Source of the DNA: Zhengitettix transpicula
Lineage: Eukaryota > Arthropoda > Insecta > Orthoptera > Tetrigidae
Assembly (NCBI GenBank): GCA_037074705.1
Contig: CM073590.1
Location: forward strand, 40,881,895-40,945,894
DNA length: 64,000 nucleotides
Direction: 5' to 3'
Positions 35,501 through 45,009 of the stretch are shown here, in pieces. Position numbers and translations under genes: made by a program. The notes under the pieces were generated by a model. It did no database searches and was not told the origin of the DNA. It was given only the letters and a program-made list of their open reading frames with translations. Position 1 is the stretch's first letter. Each line of letters starts with the position of its first letter.

Positions 35501-38500
35501 TCGTGTACGCACCAGGTGGCAAAACAAATGTTGTGTATATAGAAGCTCTTTAATAAACAGAATACTAATATAAATCTATTCTCTGGATGTCCAAATGATA
35601 CTTCCAAATTGTTTATTATACACTTTCTTTCTTTGTGTGGAATTGAAACGAATGTGTATTTTTTTTTATTTCTACTAGCTTCGGATTCCAAAGTAACGGC
35701 CTTAAATCATCTGAAGTATTTCTAACGCCCGTAAATTAGCTGTACGCCGGCTTAAGTCTGGAAAATAACGTAAATAGGTAAATGTTACAAACACTGAAGT
35801 TATTGACATTAGTTAAATGAAATATTTACCATGAGGTTACTATGCAATCAATTCTTTCTCCGCTCTTATTTAAATAAATAACCGAGCAACTCCAGAAACT
35901 CAGAAAAGTGGTTTTTTATGTATATAAAAAAAGAATTTATTAGGTCGAGGAGGCAAAACGAAATCGGAGATGAAGCGAAGTCGACATCTCTAGTGTAAAC
36001 GCATACAAACGCACCGAGAAAGTGCGTACATTGGTTCGAGATCAATTGATTGGTTTATTTATAGCCTACCCGCTTGAACAGAAACTAATCTCGAAACACC
36101 TCATCTGAAAAAGTAATGTAGATGCTTGCTTCATAATCGGGAATATGTTTGGTCTATATTTTTATCAGTATTGTTGCACTTTTTCTGTCAATAACTGTGT
36201 CACATCTCTACATATTTATATTTCAAAGTATTTTTGAAAGAGTGAGGTACTGGTCAATAAAATTCATTTTAATGAATAAATGTTCAGATCACACGGAACT
36301 AGACTTACCCGAACGCCACAATAAAGTGACTACGATGCAGATGTACGATCGGATTACTGGACCCTCTTATTTGACGAAGATGAAAACGATGAGTGGGGAA
36401 GAACGATTGGACTTGCTGAATACAAGGCGCGAATTGTAATTAGGAGATCTCAGGTTCTGAATTCCCATTACTTAATTGCGATTTGGGATTACTCTGTTTT
36501 CTCCTAATCGTTCGGGAAAGTTCTTGGATTATGTCACATACAAGGGCAGAGTAGTTTGATTTGCTACTTCCATATTCCGAATTCCCAGGATGTAGTAACT
36601 AATAGTCCCACCATGAATGTTTTGATGCACGAAAACAACAGCCTGTCGTTAACGGAGAAAATAATTCTAAATAAATCTACATGAAATTAATAGTATTATA
36701 ACTCCTCGAGCTAGAATAAACATAGTATGCAACTTTAATTTCAAGGGTTGAAAAAAGAAAAATTAGTTTTTAACACTCAAAAGAAATAGCATATTTTTTT
36801 TAAAATAATGTTTATCTCTCACTTGAATATTTCATTTAATCTGGTCACTCCATCTGAAGTTGAGAGTAGTGCCTCAATCTCTGCAACTGCGGACTGTATA
36901 TCTTCTACACACTGTGGATCTCTCGAGTATAAACTCATATTTACAGCTTCATTGTACTCTGTAAGGAAAGTCATAATTAGTGTATTCTATATTATAATGA
37001 TAATTATGGTAGGAAAACTGCGTGGTACCACCAACTTTGTCATAAAATTACAATGAAACTTTGTTCACAAGCTTCAAACTTTAAATGTAAGCCACCGCTT
37101 TTCAGACAAACGTTTATTTCGTACGACTTACATTCTACTCAGTTTGCCAAACCTGAGAAGTATTTCGTTTATTTTACTGGTATTTTGCAGCCTTCACATG
37201 TATTGTGTACTCAAAACTAAATATTTGTTTTATCGAAAGTACTTGTCATTCTTCCCCAAGTAAACGATTAATAGTTATGTCAGCGTCCTGATGTTTCAAA
37301 AATCCTCTATTTTTTGTTTCCCGCGATTTCAGAAAAATGTGTCAGTTATATAGGACATAATAAAGGACGTACTGTAATTTTTCCCTAGCTAAAACGTACC
37401 ATGATTCGTCCTGTTTGGACCCTAATGTATGCAATTGATAGAAATCCTTGGTTTAAAATAACCTTTTCATTTAATTTCTGGTCAGAAATGTAAAATGCCA
37501 CATTCAAATACAAACTGTACTCTCATGTTAATTGAAATGGTAAGTAAATTTCTAATAAATAAAACAGTGTTTAGATATCAACAAAGCAATAACCCCCCCC
37601 TTCCCCAGTTTTATTGGAAATGTTTACCAGGAGCAGCAATATACACAGAACTCTACATCCAACATCCAAAAAGCACTGGACAATCTATTGAACTGGACCA
37701 ATAATATCGGATTCTCTTTCAACCCTACTAAAGACGAATCTATCATTTTCACCAGAAAGAGAAAATTCACGCCCCTCCCCATACAAATAACTGGAGAAAG
37801 AACAAACTATGTATCAAACATAAAAATATTAGGAATTATACGGGACACAAGATAAGTTTTGCGGAACATATTAAACAAATATTTACGGATTAGAAAGAGA
37901 CTAATATTATAAACTACAGCCGCTTAGAACTGGGATGCAAACTGTAGAATCCTATCACTCACATATAATTCTATTATTCTATTCCAAACTGACTAGGGTC
38001 CAACATATACCAAACTGCAACTAAAACCAGCCTTAGCAAATTAAACTACATACAGAATGAAGCACTAAGAACCAACACCGGATGCATAAAAACTACCCCA
38101 ATCATCAGACTCCTTAACGAAGCTAATGAAATACCCCTACACATAAGAAGGAAGTTGATCAACAGCAGAATAGCTTTAAAAATTCAGGAAATAAATGACA
38201 AAAATTCAGATCGGTCACCCAACCCCACCCTAATTTCGCCCCACTGCATCAATATACCTATTACCTTTCCACACAATAGCTAATAACGTGCTACTACTCT
38301 CTTCACCTCCAAAAAGTATCCACAAGTCTATTCCTACCATTCCACCATGGAAATGCTGACCAATCTATTGACTCTTCACTCAGTATCATACGCAAAAAAT
38401 CTCCTCAGATAAAAGGCTAATCTATATATACTAAATCGACTCTTGACCCATAATAACCCCGAACAAATATTCACCGACGCATCGAGAACTCACGAAGCAA

Positions 38501-41500
38501 CCTCAAGTGCCATAATATTTAACGAAATACAAAAATCTACAAAAACAAATAGACTCGCCTCCGCTACGTCAGCAGAAATCCTAGCAATTGAAATAGCAAT
38601 CAAAGTGGCCAAAAAATCCATAGTTAGAAACCTCATCATACTAGCCGATTCCATGGAAGCCATCAAGGAGATAAAAAAAACCTAAATTCCTAAACAGAAG
38701 AATTGCCTTTATTCGACAAATAATCCTTGAAGAAAATATACTCCAGAATAGTTTCCAACTGTCATGGATACCTGACCACTCAGGAATCATGGGCAATGAA
38801 AGGGCGGATGCACTGGTGGCTGAAGCGAACTAATCTCAGTCCTCAACCTCAATTCCAATCTGCTCGGCACAAGATATCTTCAAATAAGCCAAAATAGAAA
38901 TTAAAAGAGCCTGGTAACGAACTAGGAAGGCCGACAACAACGAACCAATCCACCAGGAACTCCAAGACAGCGCAGACCTTCGCCATATAAACAACGCTCC
39001 CAGAAGACAGAAAATTATCATTTCCCGATTGAGAACCCTCCACGCCAAATTAACGTTCTACTATATTTTTTTCTAGGGCACCTCTACCTACCTGTGAGAC
39101 AAGCCCCTTACCACTCACCATAATTCATATTCTGTTTGAATGCACCAAATACGCGCATACAAGGACTACCTTGGACACTGCATCATGAATGGATCTCTCG
39201 ACAAACCTGGAAGCGATCTAAGGACTCAGCAAATTCGTCGAGACAATTATATCGCCCTCCTCATCTGATGAAACAACAACAATATCACCAGCAAACAATT
39301 ATCACTCCAATCAGTTAAATGTGGTCGCGAATAACTTTATAGTGGACGTGACGAGAAAAACCAAAGCAAAAAAACTAGTGGAAATATTATGTAGTGCGAT
39401 TTATATTTTAACTGCAGTATACTGTGAACATTAGGAAAAAATTTGGATGGTGTAGTTATAGTAGAAGAACACACCCCACTACGCATCCGACGTGACGTGT
39501 TAGGATAAGTGTTCCTTGATTGGTTTCTCAATTGACGAGAAGGATGATGGGGATCCAATAAGATCAATTTTCTTTTGGGACCCTGAGGTATGAAGCGAGA
39601 CGTACAATTGCTAGCAGCCGGAGATGATCAGTTTACGCAGTGAAGTTTTTCTAAGAAGATCCCATCTATGAGTGGGTGAGATGGAACACGTGGCACGATA
39701 AGCTGTTCCCGCAACACGCTACTTAAGTGCTGAGTTTTAAATTGCATTCTAATTACCCCACGGTGAACCCTGAGTATGATCATGCGGTAGTCGGTGCAGA
39801 ACATTTTAAAACTTTTATTTTATTATTATAACTAGCTGGGTGCCCGGCGTTGCCCAGAATATCGTAATCCATAACCCCCAATTTGATCCCAATCTCGGTA
39901 GCTCCGGCGTTATTTTTATGTCTTATTTTGCTGAAAATACATAACCCCTTTCCGTAATCGCCCCCCGTACGATGTTGATGGTTGGCCCGGATCAGTCCAC
40001 AACTTCTTGCATTTAGGATTCTCGAAATATATCCGCCTTTCATCGCCAGTCAAAATACGATGCAGTAACGACTTTCTTTCATGTCGTCTGACCTGAAAGA
40101 TTTCGCATATCGCAATTTGTGGATATACGCCAAAAATATTCCTTCTTTTTTTAGGCAAATCACTCATCAATTCATTTGCGGCAATCTTCGTAAAAATCGC
40201 AGTGCTGATCAGCGAGCGCTTCGTTCCATCTGCATATCGTTCAATTCATGCGGCACCCATTCTCCGATCTTTTGAACCTTTCCCATTACACGTAGGCGCA
40301 AGGAAATGATTTGTTGAGTAACTCCCTATTGTTCGGCAAGTATTTTTTATGATTGGGTATCGTCCTCTACCAAAAGAGCTTACAATTAATGTTAAATTTC
40401 CTGGACGGATTTTAACGCTTCTTGTAGATCCGGTAAAAATTTCCGTCTTTTGGACCAACTAAACCAATTTCTTAATGTTGTTTCCAATAAAACATTATCT
40501 ACGTGTACCCACTTCAAAAGAATTTGATGTTATTCGGCTGCCAATTTCATTAAATTGAAGATGAAAAGCACATCATCATGCTCTTTTTTTGGCAAATCAC
40601 TAGACATGATTATAAAGCAAAAAAAGTCTGTTGTTGCATGAAATTGCTGATGATGAGCACTGACTATTGTTGACAGATGACAAAGGCATAAAAAAGAATA
40701 TCAATAGTAGGTTAATATCATTAATATAGACATCTATGAGCAAAAAGAGGATTTAAGCTTAGGCCTATATATATGAACATACGTACCAAATATGCTTACT
40801 ATTCAGCAATTAATTCAAACAAACAATACAGGAAGTACGCGTCAAAGTACTGAGTCACTGGAAAACACTCAAGTGATAGCACAACAAATAAAGTAAGGAG
40901 TGAAGCATAATGTAGCAGAACCATCTGAAGGAAGAGTAGAAACAAGACATAGAGTTGCTATTGTTGGCCGTATATCGAAGAAACATTGTAAGTCGTAAAT
41001 CGAAAAAATACTATAATTTCAAATGGCCGTTATAACGAAATTCCCTGTTACGAGCGGTAGTATAGCGAGGTATAGGTGTATTGTATTCTTACCAGGATAG
41101 GTAACTGTGGAGTACACAGCATTGCTGGACGCTACAGCTCCATCTATCAGATCAGGGAACCGAATCCGAGCCCAAGCTGATAGACCACCAGCATAGGAGC
41201 CACCAAAAACAATCCAAGGGACGTCGGATAAGGATGGGTCAGAGGCTTTCTGCTGCCTAATGAAGCTGGCTAGATCTTCCAGCGCTTGAGTGGAGTTAAG
41301 GAAGCGGAGATTATCCGTTGAAGCATCTCTGAAAACCAATTCTCAATTATGGAAAGTTTTTAAATATGTCAAAACAAGTCATAATCTTCAAAAAAAAGGA
41401 CCCATTGAAATGTTATTTTATAAATGTGACATCGTAGCAGCCTATTGTTCGCTATAAATGCGACACTACGGTACCACTAGTCTGAGACGGAATCTAGTCA

Positions 41501-44500
41501 GTGTCAGTCAGCCTCGGTTAGTCTCAGTCTATTTAACTTTCCCAGCTGGAGCACGCTCGCCGCGGACCATGTGACAGCAGACCTCCATCTACCACTATAG
41601 AATTGTCGACTACGGATTGCGGCTGGCACGTCCGAGTCGCATGTAGTAAAGCGCAAGCCAATGTCGGGTAAAATATATCGTGCAAAAGTTAATGCTCTAG
41701 TGGATGAAGACGTGTAAGAGCCGAGTTTCATTCAGAAAATACGTTGCAGTCAAATTCCCAGCGCGCATTCTACCTTCACGGAGGTAGTCTCAATCAAAAT
41801 CTATCTTTTCTGAATATTTTTGTATCGCAAACCCATGTCACTTATTCTTCGTAAAGGGTCATAACTTCCAAGAATTAAACCACCTATGTTTAAAGAAAGC
41901 ATTTGCTGCTTTACCAAACTCGTAATTTTCTTGTCGTGAAGGTGTGTTTTCCCGGAGTGTGCAGAACTGTAATGCGATGTAATGATCTCTTCTCTTATCT
42001 GCGACACCTTCCGTGGCTTCTGTCAGCTCGAGCAATTTTCATCACTTCACGAACTTGTGCTTGTTAAAGAATATTTTTTTTAAGGGTAAAGTTGATGACC
42101 GTATGTGTTACGCCATTGAAAAATCTTATATTAAGTATATTTACAACAAACATAATAGATACTCCCGCCTCAAATTCCATAAATTTCAGATTGCTTAGTG
42201 TCATTTTCTTTGTAATAATTAGTATAATTACTCGGTTAACACTGCGGAAGACGAAGCCAGCATTCATCAGAGTTACACCATTCAATCATCACTTGAGTCT
42301 CCCTGCTGTCATCGATACTAAATCACACTTCACGTTCGCGGCGAGACAATACCAACGTGTTCATATGTTGGCTACGCGGACTTCAAAGCTGCTAGTCCTT
42401 AATTAACTTCACACAAAGGAAATTCAGTATTTTTCTTATTTATAGGTGATATTGCACACATATAGGTGTTATTCCAATTCTTTATCCTTATACAGCTTTC
42501 TCAGCCAGTTCTCTTGTACATCCGGGTAGTTATATGGAAAACGAGCAACGTTTCTACAATCCGCTACAGAAGGATCAATTCCACTTTGTAGGGTCAGCAT
42601 AACTGCCTCGCATCACAAAGTTTCCGGGTTCGACCCGGCGAGGACATGGATGTTTGTGTGCGTGAGAGAAACCCGTCAATTAGTTGCTTGGTGAAGGCAA
42701 ATGTAAGGACCCATAATGAGTCGCTATTGACCTGAGAAGTACATGAGGCTGTAAATAAATGAATAAAAAAATCTTCAATTGTTTTTGCACATATCACGTT
42801 GCAAAAGGGACCAGAAAACCTTGTTTTCCTAATTTCACGACTTTCTGACTGTTTTGATGCCACAGAATTGAGCCCGGTCGCCGACACATCTATACCATCA
42901 GATGCAATTAAGGCGCCCCGTTACGAGTTTCGAATATATTATTAAAACATTAGATTCAATGGATTTTAAAAAAAAATTGTTACAACAATTTCAAATAAGT
43001 TTAAATGTTAGGTAGTCAAACACATTTTTATATTAAAGATAAACTTTGTAAAATATACTTACGGTGTTGGTCGACTTTGTCCATAGTATCTGTGTTCCAA
43101 AAAGAAGAGTAAAGCGTTATTCTGCTCCGCCATTTCTATAGTGTGTCCTCCTTGTATCCAGGTCGGATCTGCCTCGCCTTCTCCTTCAATTAAAACGAAC
43201 ACGGGACCTCCGGCCGTGTAGAAGTCACGGTTTGCAAAATAACGCTACAGACGAAATAAATACAAAATATATTTAGCTAATTATTAATTGTTTTCCATTC
43301 AAAAAAATTATGCATTAATTATTATTAGGTAACCTTGGACTTACATTTGAACTTTAAAGACTAGATACAATAACAACAATATATAGGCCTACATAAAGTC
43401 TAAAACGTCTTCTTTGAATGCACACAGATAACGTTCCAGCCATTAATTCTTTTGACGCAGACAGTAGAGAAAAGGTTCGACAATATATTAAAACAAACAA
43501 TTCCCTGGTGACTCTGCAGGTGAGGGAGAAAGTGTGGCGTTGGATTCCATAAATGAGAGAAACAGCATGGAGAGAGAAGAAGAGACATTATAGTCAACTC
43601 TGATCTGATCAATGTTCTGTTCATCGGGGATGCTTTCTTCTCTCTCTGATTTTGAACTAAGGGTCGTACAATCCATGACATCTCGGTCAGTTTCGAGAGG
43701 TTTGTATTCTGGGGTCAGACATGTGGTAAAAGTTGTCAGCTGATCCTATTCGAGCAGTCGGCCAGTTGCCTCGTAAAAGGGTTAAGGCGTAGAGAATCTT
43801 TGGGAAGGAAATTCTGGGTCACCTCATCAAGCAATTCCAGTCGTCTGAAGGATGTTTCGACAAGTACCAAGAGCCAGACCTACTTGATGCAGGTTTTATA
43901 TGGTTTGCTCTGCATCACTTATATAGAAAATTCCGGGTAGGTTCCTTAAACTACAGCCCTGGGACCTAGTTAACCATTGTCTACCTTGCCATACAATCCA
44001 GCATTGCCCCTTTTTAAATCCCCTTATGCTATTACAGGTGTGGGTCACCACATGGATTCCTATTATATAGCCTGCCTCCAATAATAAAAAAAGTAGATTT
44101 TACGATTATACATCACATACATCTCTGATCTTCCCATTGTAGTCTTTACAATATGATTCATTCCATTAGTCCTCGGTCGAGGAAATAGGATAATTCATAA
44201 TATGAGATTATATGAAAAGAATAATTATTACTAATACAAAGTTTAAAAAACAAACATTTCACTTTAACAAAAAAATATATGTTTAAAAACTACGTTAAAT
44301 ATATTAATATAACAGTAATTAAAGAAATTATATATATATCAATTTTCATTCGACGGAGTAGAAAATCTTACATCGATTCCCATCGAACATGAAAAACAAA
44401 ATATCTTTAAATACGAAAGAAGGAGGGGACATATAACTATGTATGTATTTATAACTTCAATTTTTTATTTAACTAAGTGTGAGGTTATATCGTGGTCCAT

Positions 44501-45009
44501 CTCCATGATCTCAACTGAATCGAGTAATGGATTTGACGCACGTCTGTAAGCATTGCAAAACTCTAATGCATATTGTCTAAACATTTGTTTCTTATACTCT
44601 GAAGGGAACTTTTGTAAACTCTGGTGTATTACTCCTACCTCTATTTACCTACAACATTTGTCAAAGTCTCATTCTATTAATGATATCACCCTCGTCTACG
44701 TCGACTGCTTTAAATTCTTTCTCTAAAATTTCTTCTTTAAATCTGACAATGGAACATTAATGTATTCAATCTCTGAAACCTCTTCAATGGACCGAAACTT
44801 ACTTGTTGCCATGTGGCTGTGTTGGATGGGTCAAACTGATCCAAGGGCTGAGTTATCCATAGTTCATCCACCCTACCAGAAGCCTTAGGATGTTTTGGAG
44901 GAAGTGGACGTCTAGATCTTCTCAGTAAAGGAATATATCGTCTTCTGGTGTCCTCACCAAGAACAACAACGCACGCAATGCACAGCAAAACCACGAAGTG
45001 CAACTGCAT
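26450..45009 (-). CDS. Serine peptidase family S28 (PRSS16/PRCP-like), 8 coding exons, 486 aa
   Basis: Joining the eight exons listed separately gives 1,461 nt with unbroken phase: 486 residues plus TAA. S28 enzymes are secreted or lysosomal serine carboxypeptidases or dipeptidases that cut next to proline. Residues 1-18 form a signal peptide; TWQQRYF (66-72, across the first splice) is the family entry motif; [12 protein letters not shown] is in exon 2, followed by [15 protein letters not shown] has nucleophile Ser174; ICEPID begins at residue 255; QWTYQTC is in exon 6; GADPW has Asp429; AHCSDMYP has His454. N-glycosylation sequons occur at NST (141), NMS, NYS and NVT (417). Length matches insect and nematode K12H4.7-type members (about 480-510). 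An in-frame TAA lies four codons before the ATG. The 18.6-kb span is mostly transposon-filled introns of 1,558, 1,734, 4,134, 6,202, 1,863, 1,519 and 89 bp. No defect is visible, so the gene is probably functional. Which S28 paralog it is cannot be told. Confidence 0.93.
26649..26824 (-). CDS. S28 peptidase exon 7 (catalytic Asp)
   Basis: 176 nt between acceptor ATATAG and donor GTAATA. Encodes residues 393-450: [13 protein letters not shown] followed by [12 protein letters not shown], where Asp429 is the triad aspartate (usually ...DPWH in the family; here DPWR). Ends IYIP plus one nt of Gly451. Confidence 0.94.
27001..27720 (+). pseudogene. I-type LINE relic with RNase H domain, in intron 6
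   Basis: The frame from 27,049 contains [20 protein letters not shown], the RNase H end motif (W-x-P-x-H...G...AD), followed by Lys/Ala. The preceding 50 bp (AGCAGAATTATACGCCATC) give the S/TAELYAI helix in another frame. A C-terminal Cys/His remnant lies near 27,450-27,560. The tail (27,665-27,715, GCCGCTAATGACCAATTGGT then TAATGCGACTATAAA) matches the 3' end of the LINE at 55.8-59.8 kb, identifying the same clade. It is frameshifted and dead. Confidence 0.75.
27938..28200. repeat. 263-bp fold-back (imperfect palindrome) in intron 6
   Basis: The left arm 27,938-28,020 and right arm 28,115-28,200 are imperfect inverted copies; shared blocks are ATCAGGTAATA, CAGTTTTGAATGT and GTCGACAATT / AATTGTCGA. 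The inner loop is closed by a perfect 10-bp stem, AAATTTAGTG / CACTAAATTT, at about 28,039-28,088. It looks like a fold-back MITE or an inverted pair of Penelope-type terminal repeats. The right arm contains CTGATGA, a hammerhead-like core piece. Confidence 0.75.
28344..28476 (-). CDS. S28 peptidase exon 6
   Basis: 133 nt, acceptor GTTTCAG, donor GTGAGT. Encodes residues 349-391 ([20 protein letters not shown], then the [12 protein letters not shown] segment), the conserved RQWxYQTCTEFGxFQ region of the family with the disulphide Cys. Confidence 0.94.
28640..29240 (+). pseudogene. Decayed LINE reverse-transcriptase fragment in intron 5
   Basis: Weak but ordered similarity. [21 protein letters not shown] block around 28,715-28,770 corresponds to the LQxDLxxLxxWA thumb of CR1/jockey-type RTs. 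Near 29,050-29,100, [16 protein letters not shown] matches the xIExVQRKAAR motif. Many stops. The subfamily cannot be assigned. Confidence 0.5.
30070..30250 (+). mobile_element. SINE-like retroposon, copy 6 (old 3' fragment) in intron 5
   Basis: Shares GGTCCTTAAAACTACAGCCC, GGTGGCC, TTAGTTAA and CAGCTACCTTGC with the 3' half of the complete copies, with many substitutions. The poly-A end has been lost. Confidence 0.65.
30340..30620 (-). CDS. S28 peptidase exon 5
   Basis: 281 nt, acceptor TTTTCCAG, donor GTGAGT. Encodes residues 255-347: [20 protein letters not shown], then [11 protein letters not shown] and [12 protein letters not shown], ending ALSLEEG plus one nt. This is the SKS/helical cap region of the S28 fold. 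Confidence 0.94.
30650..31970. other. Intron 4, 3' part: nothing recognised
   Basis: AT-rich, with a GC-richer patch at 31,200-31,780. A frame at 31,454-31,672 was tested as a possible missing exon and rejected. No transposon similarity was seen. Confidence 0.5.
32020..32700 (+). mobile_element. Helitron-like tandem-repeat fragment, decayed
   Basis: Begins near a short TG-rich run (GTCTGTGTGTCTGTCGGTG) and contains family blocks: CATGCTAAAATGACCGATAT, TATAATTTCAACCCCTTACA and CCATGGTTATAGATGTCAGTG, each repeated two or three times in degraded form. It lies directly upstream of the Helitron helicase remnant. Confidence 0.55.
32713..32957 (+). pseudogene. Helitron helicase, N-terminal part (Walker A), split gene
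   Basis: Frame from 32,717: [20 protein letters not shown], then [20 protein letters not shown] and NMQITETPT, the PIF1-type helicase motifs I and Ia of Helitron RepHel proteins. The P-loop, normally GGTGKT, reads GGTEKT and so is disabled. After a stop, the frame at 32,911 continues [19 protein letters not shown] and is then cut by the Penelope-like insertion; it resumes at 34,574. Confidence 0.85.
33050..33105 (-). ncRNA. Hammerhead-ribozyme-like motif in Penelope 3' region (degenerate)
   Basis: On the minus strand, CAGAAGA, then T, then a stem GATGAC / GTAATC (one mismatch) closing a GCTGCAT loop, then GAAA and CGTC. That is the order of a hammerhead core (CUGANGA, stem II, GAAA). The core U is replaced by A, which should inactivate it. 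Penelope-like elements are known to carry hammerheads in their terminal repeats. Confidence 0.45.
33425..33520. repeat. Palindromic module shared with the SINE family
   Basis: CCTACTCGGCATTCGAC ... AAAACC ... CCTGCATCGAGTAGG corresponds to the block at 3,285-3,350 in the SINE (CCTACCCGGCATTCGCC ... CCTGCATCGGGTAGG). The outer arms are inverted repeats of 8 bp. Here it lies in the 3' non-coding part of the Penelope-like element. Confidence 0.65.
34574..35560 (+). pseudogene. Helitron helicase, C-terminal part
   Basis: Resumes with [15 protein letters not shown] (motif II, DE box), then [20 protein letters not shown] (motif III), [17 protein letters not shown], and after a frame change [30 protein letters not shown]. 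Further degraded frames carry the 2B region and end near VVY at 35,540. Together with 32,713-32,957 this is about 400 residues of a PIF1-type helicase domain. There are stops and frameshifts. The Rep endonuclease part is not seen in the window, so only the 3' portion of an autonomous Helitron is present. Confidence 0.85.
35600..36800. other. Intron 4, 5' part: no clear feature
   Basis: A plus-strand frame at 36,149-36,439 (96 codons) has a hydrophobic start followed by a charged tail, with no family resemblance and no conservation evidence. The motif CATCTCTAG followed by T at 35,984-35,993 could be a Helitron-type end but is too short to rely on. Confidence 0.4.
36823..36958 (-). CDS. S28 peptidase exon 4
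   Basis: 136 nt, acceptor CCTTACAG, donor GTGAGA. Encodes residues 210-253 ([20 protein letters not shown], then [20 protein letters not shown]), the segment between the catalytic Ser exon and the CEPID exon. It has the expected single Cys and amphipathic helix. Its phases (2 nt in, 2 nt out) are exactly those needed to join exons 3 and 5. Confidence 0.92.
37600..39330 (+). pseudogene. I-type LINE relic (RT end, RNase H, zinc finger) in intron 3
   Basis: In order: an RT thumb around 37,650-37,850 ([47 protein letters not shown]); the RNase H start at 38,455-38,540 ([18 protein letters not shown], first catalytic Asp) and helix ([20 protein letters not shown]); the RNase H end at 38,757-38,830 ([20 protein letters not shown]); and a C-terminal [14 protein letters not shown] zinc-finger remnant near 39,125. 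Several stops and frameshifts. Endonuclease absent (5'-truncated). Confidence 0.8.
39832..39930 (-). mobile_element. 3' end of a Helitron-like element (CTAG terminus)
   Basis: Minus strand ends GGGCAACGCCGGGCACC then CAGCTAG|T, the clearest family terminus besides 53,742, with the GAGATTGGGATCAAATT block just inside. Only about 100 bp are present before mariner sequence begins. Confidence 0.75.
39930..40607 (-). pseudogene. Mariner-family transposase relic
   Basis: N-terminus at 40,607 reads [17 protein letters not shown]. It continues in shifting frames through [55 protein letters not shown], and [20 protein letters not shown] (first catalytic Asp in TGDE), [16 protein letters not shown]. 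The second D...D catalytic part is missing, cut at the Helitron-like 3' end. Multiple stops and frameshifts make it inactive. Confidence 0.85.
41093..41328 (-). CDS. S28 peptidase exon 3 (catalytic Ser)
   Basis: 236 nt, acceptor GTTTTCAG, donor GTAAGA. Encodes residues 131-208: [19 protein letters not shown], then [20 protein letters not shown] with nucleophile Ser174 (GxSYxG), and [17 protein letters not shown]. The most conserved block of the family. Confidence 0.95.
41470..42560. other. Intron 2: no recognised feature
   Basis: A GC-richer patch at 41,480-41,770 and short overlapping frames between 41,801 and 42,406 show no family resemblance. They may be old repeat material. Confidence 0.4.
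42585..42775 (+). mobile_element. tRNA-derived SINE in intron 2
   Basis: Contains a pol III box-B match, GGGTTCGACCC, at about 42,627-42,637, preceded at tRNA spacing by an A-box-like GGGTCAGCATAACTGCC. A tRNA-unrelated body follows, then an A-rich simple tail (AAATAAATGAATAAAAAAA) at 42,755-42,774. No cloverleaf is intact, so it is not a tRNA gene. No target duplication was found. Confidence 0.65.
43063..43244 (-). CDS. S28 peptidase exon 2
   Basis: 182 nt, acceptor CGTCTGTAG, donor GTAAGT. Encodes residues 70-129: [30 protein letters not shown] and [11 protein letters not shown], the family's first beta-strand region and the strongly conserved RYYGxS motif. Confidence 0.95.
43600..44090 (+). 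mobile_element. SINE-like retroposon, copy 7 (old) in intron 1
   Basis: Diverged plus-orientation copy. Recognisable blocks: GGGATGCTTTC, GATTTTGAACTAAGG, TCTGGGGTCAGAC, CAGACCTACTTGATGCAGG, CCGGGTAGGTTCCTTAAACT, ACAGCCCTGGGACC and TAGCCTGCC before an A-rich end. The strongest divergence of any near-full-length copy. Confidence 0.75.
44803..45009 (-). CDS. S28 peptidase exon 1 (start codon, signal peptide)
   Basis: 207 nt from ATG to donor GTAAGT. Residues 1-18 are a hydrophobic signal peptide ([18 protein letters not shown]), followed by a basic pro-like segment ([17 protein letters not shown]) and [20 protein letters not shown], the mature N-terminal family motif. An in-frame TAA lies four codons upstream, so no earlier start is possible in this exon. 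Confidence 0.94.

Noticed and set aside
36149..36439. 96-codon plus ORF in intron 4 with a hydrophobic start
   Set aside because: No homology recognised; the hydrophobic part is simply AT-rich codons (Phe, Ile, Leu).
42620..42645. Box-B-like GGGTTCGACCC as a possible tRNA gene
   Set aside because: No acceptor stem or anticodon arm can be formed, and a non-tRNA body with an A-rich tail follows, so it is a SINE.
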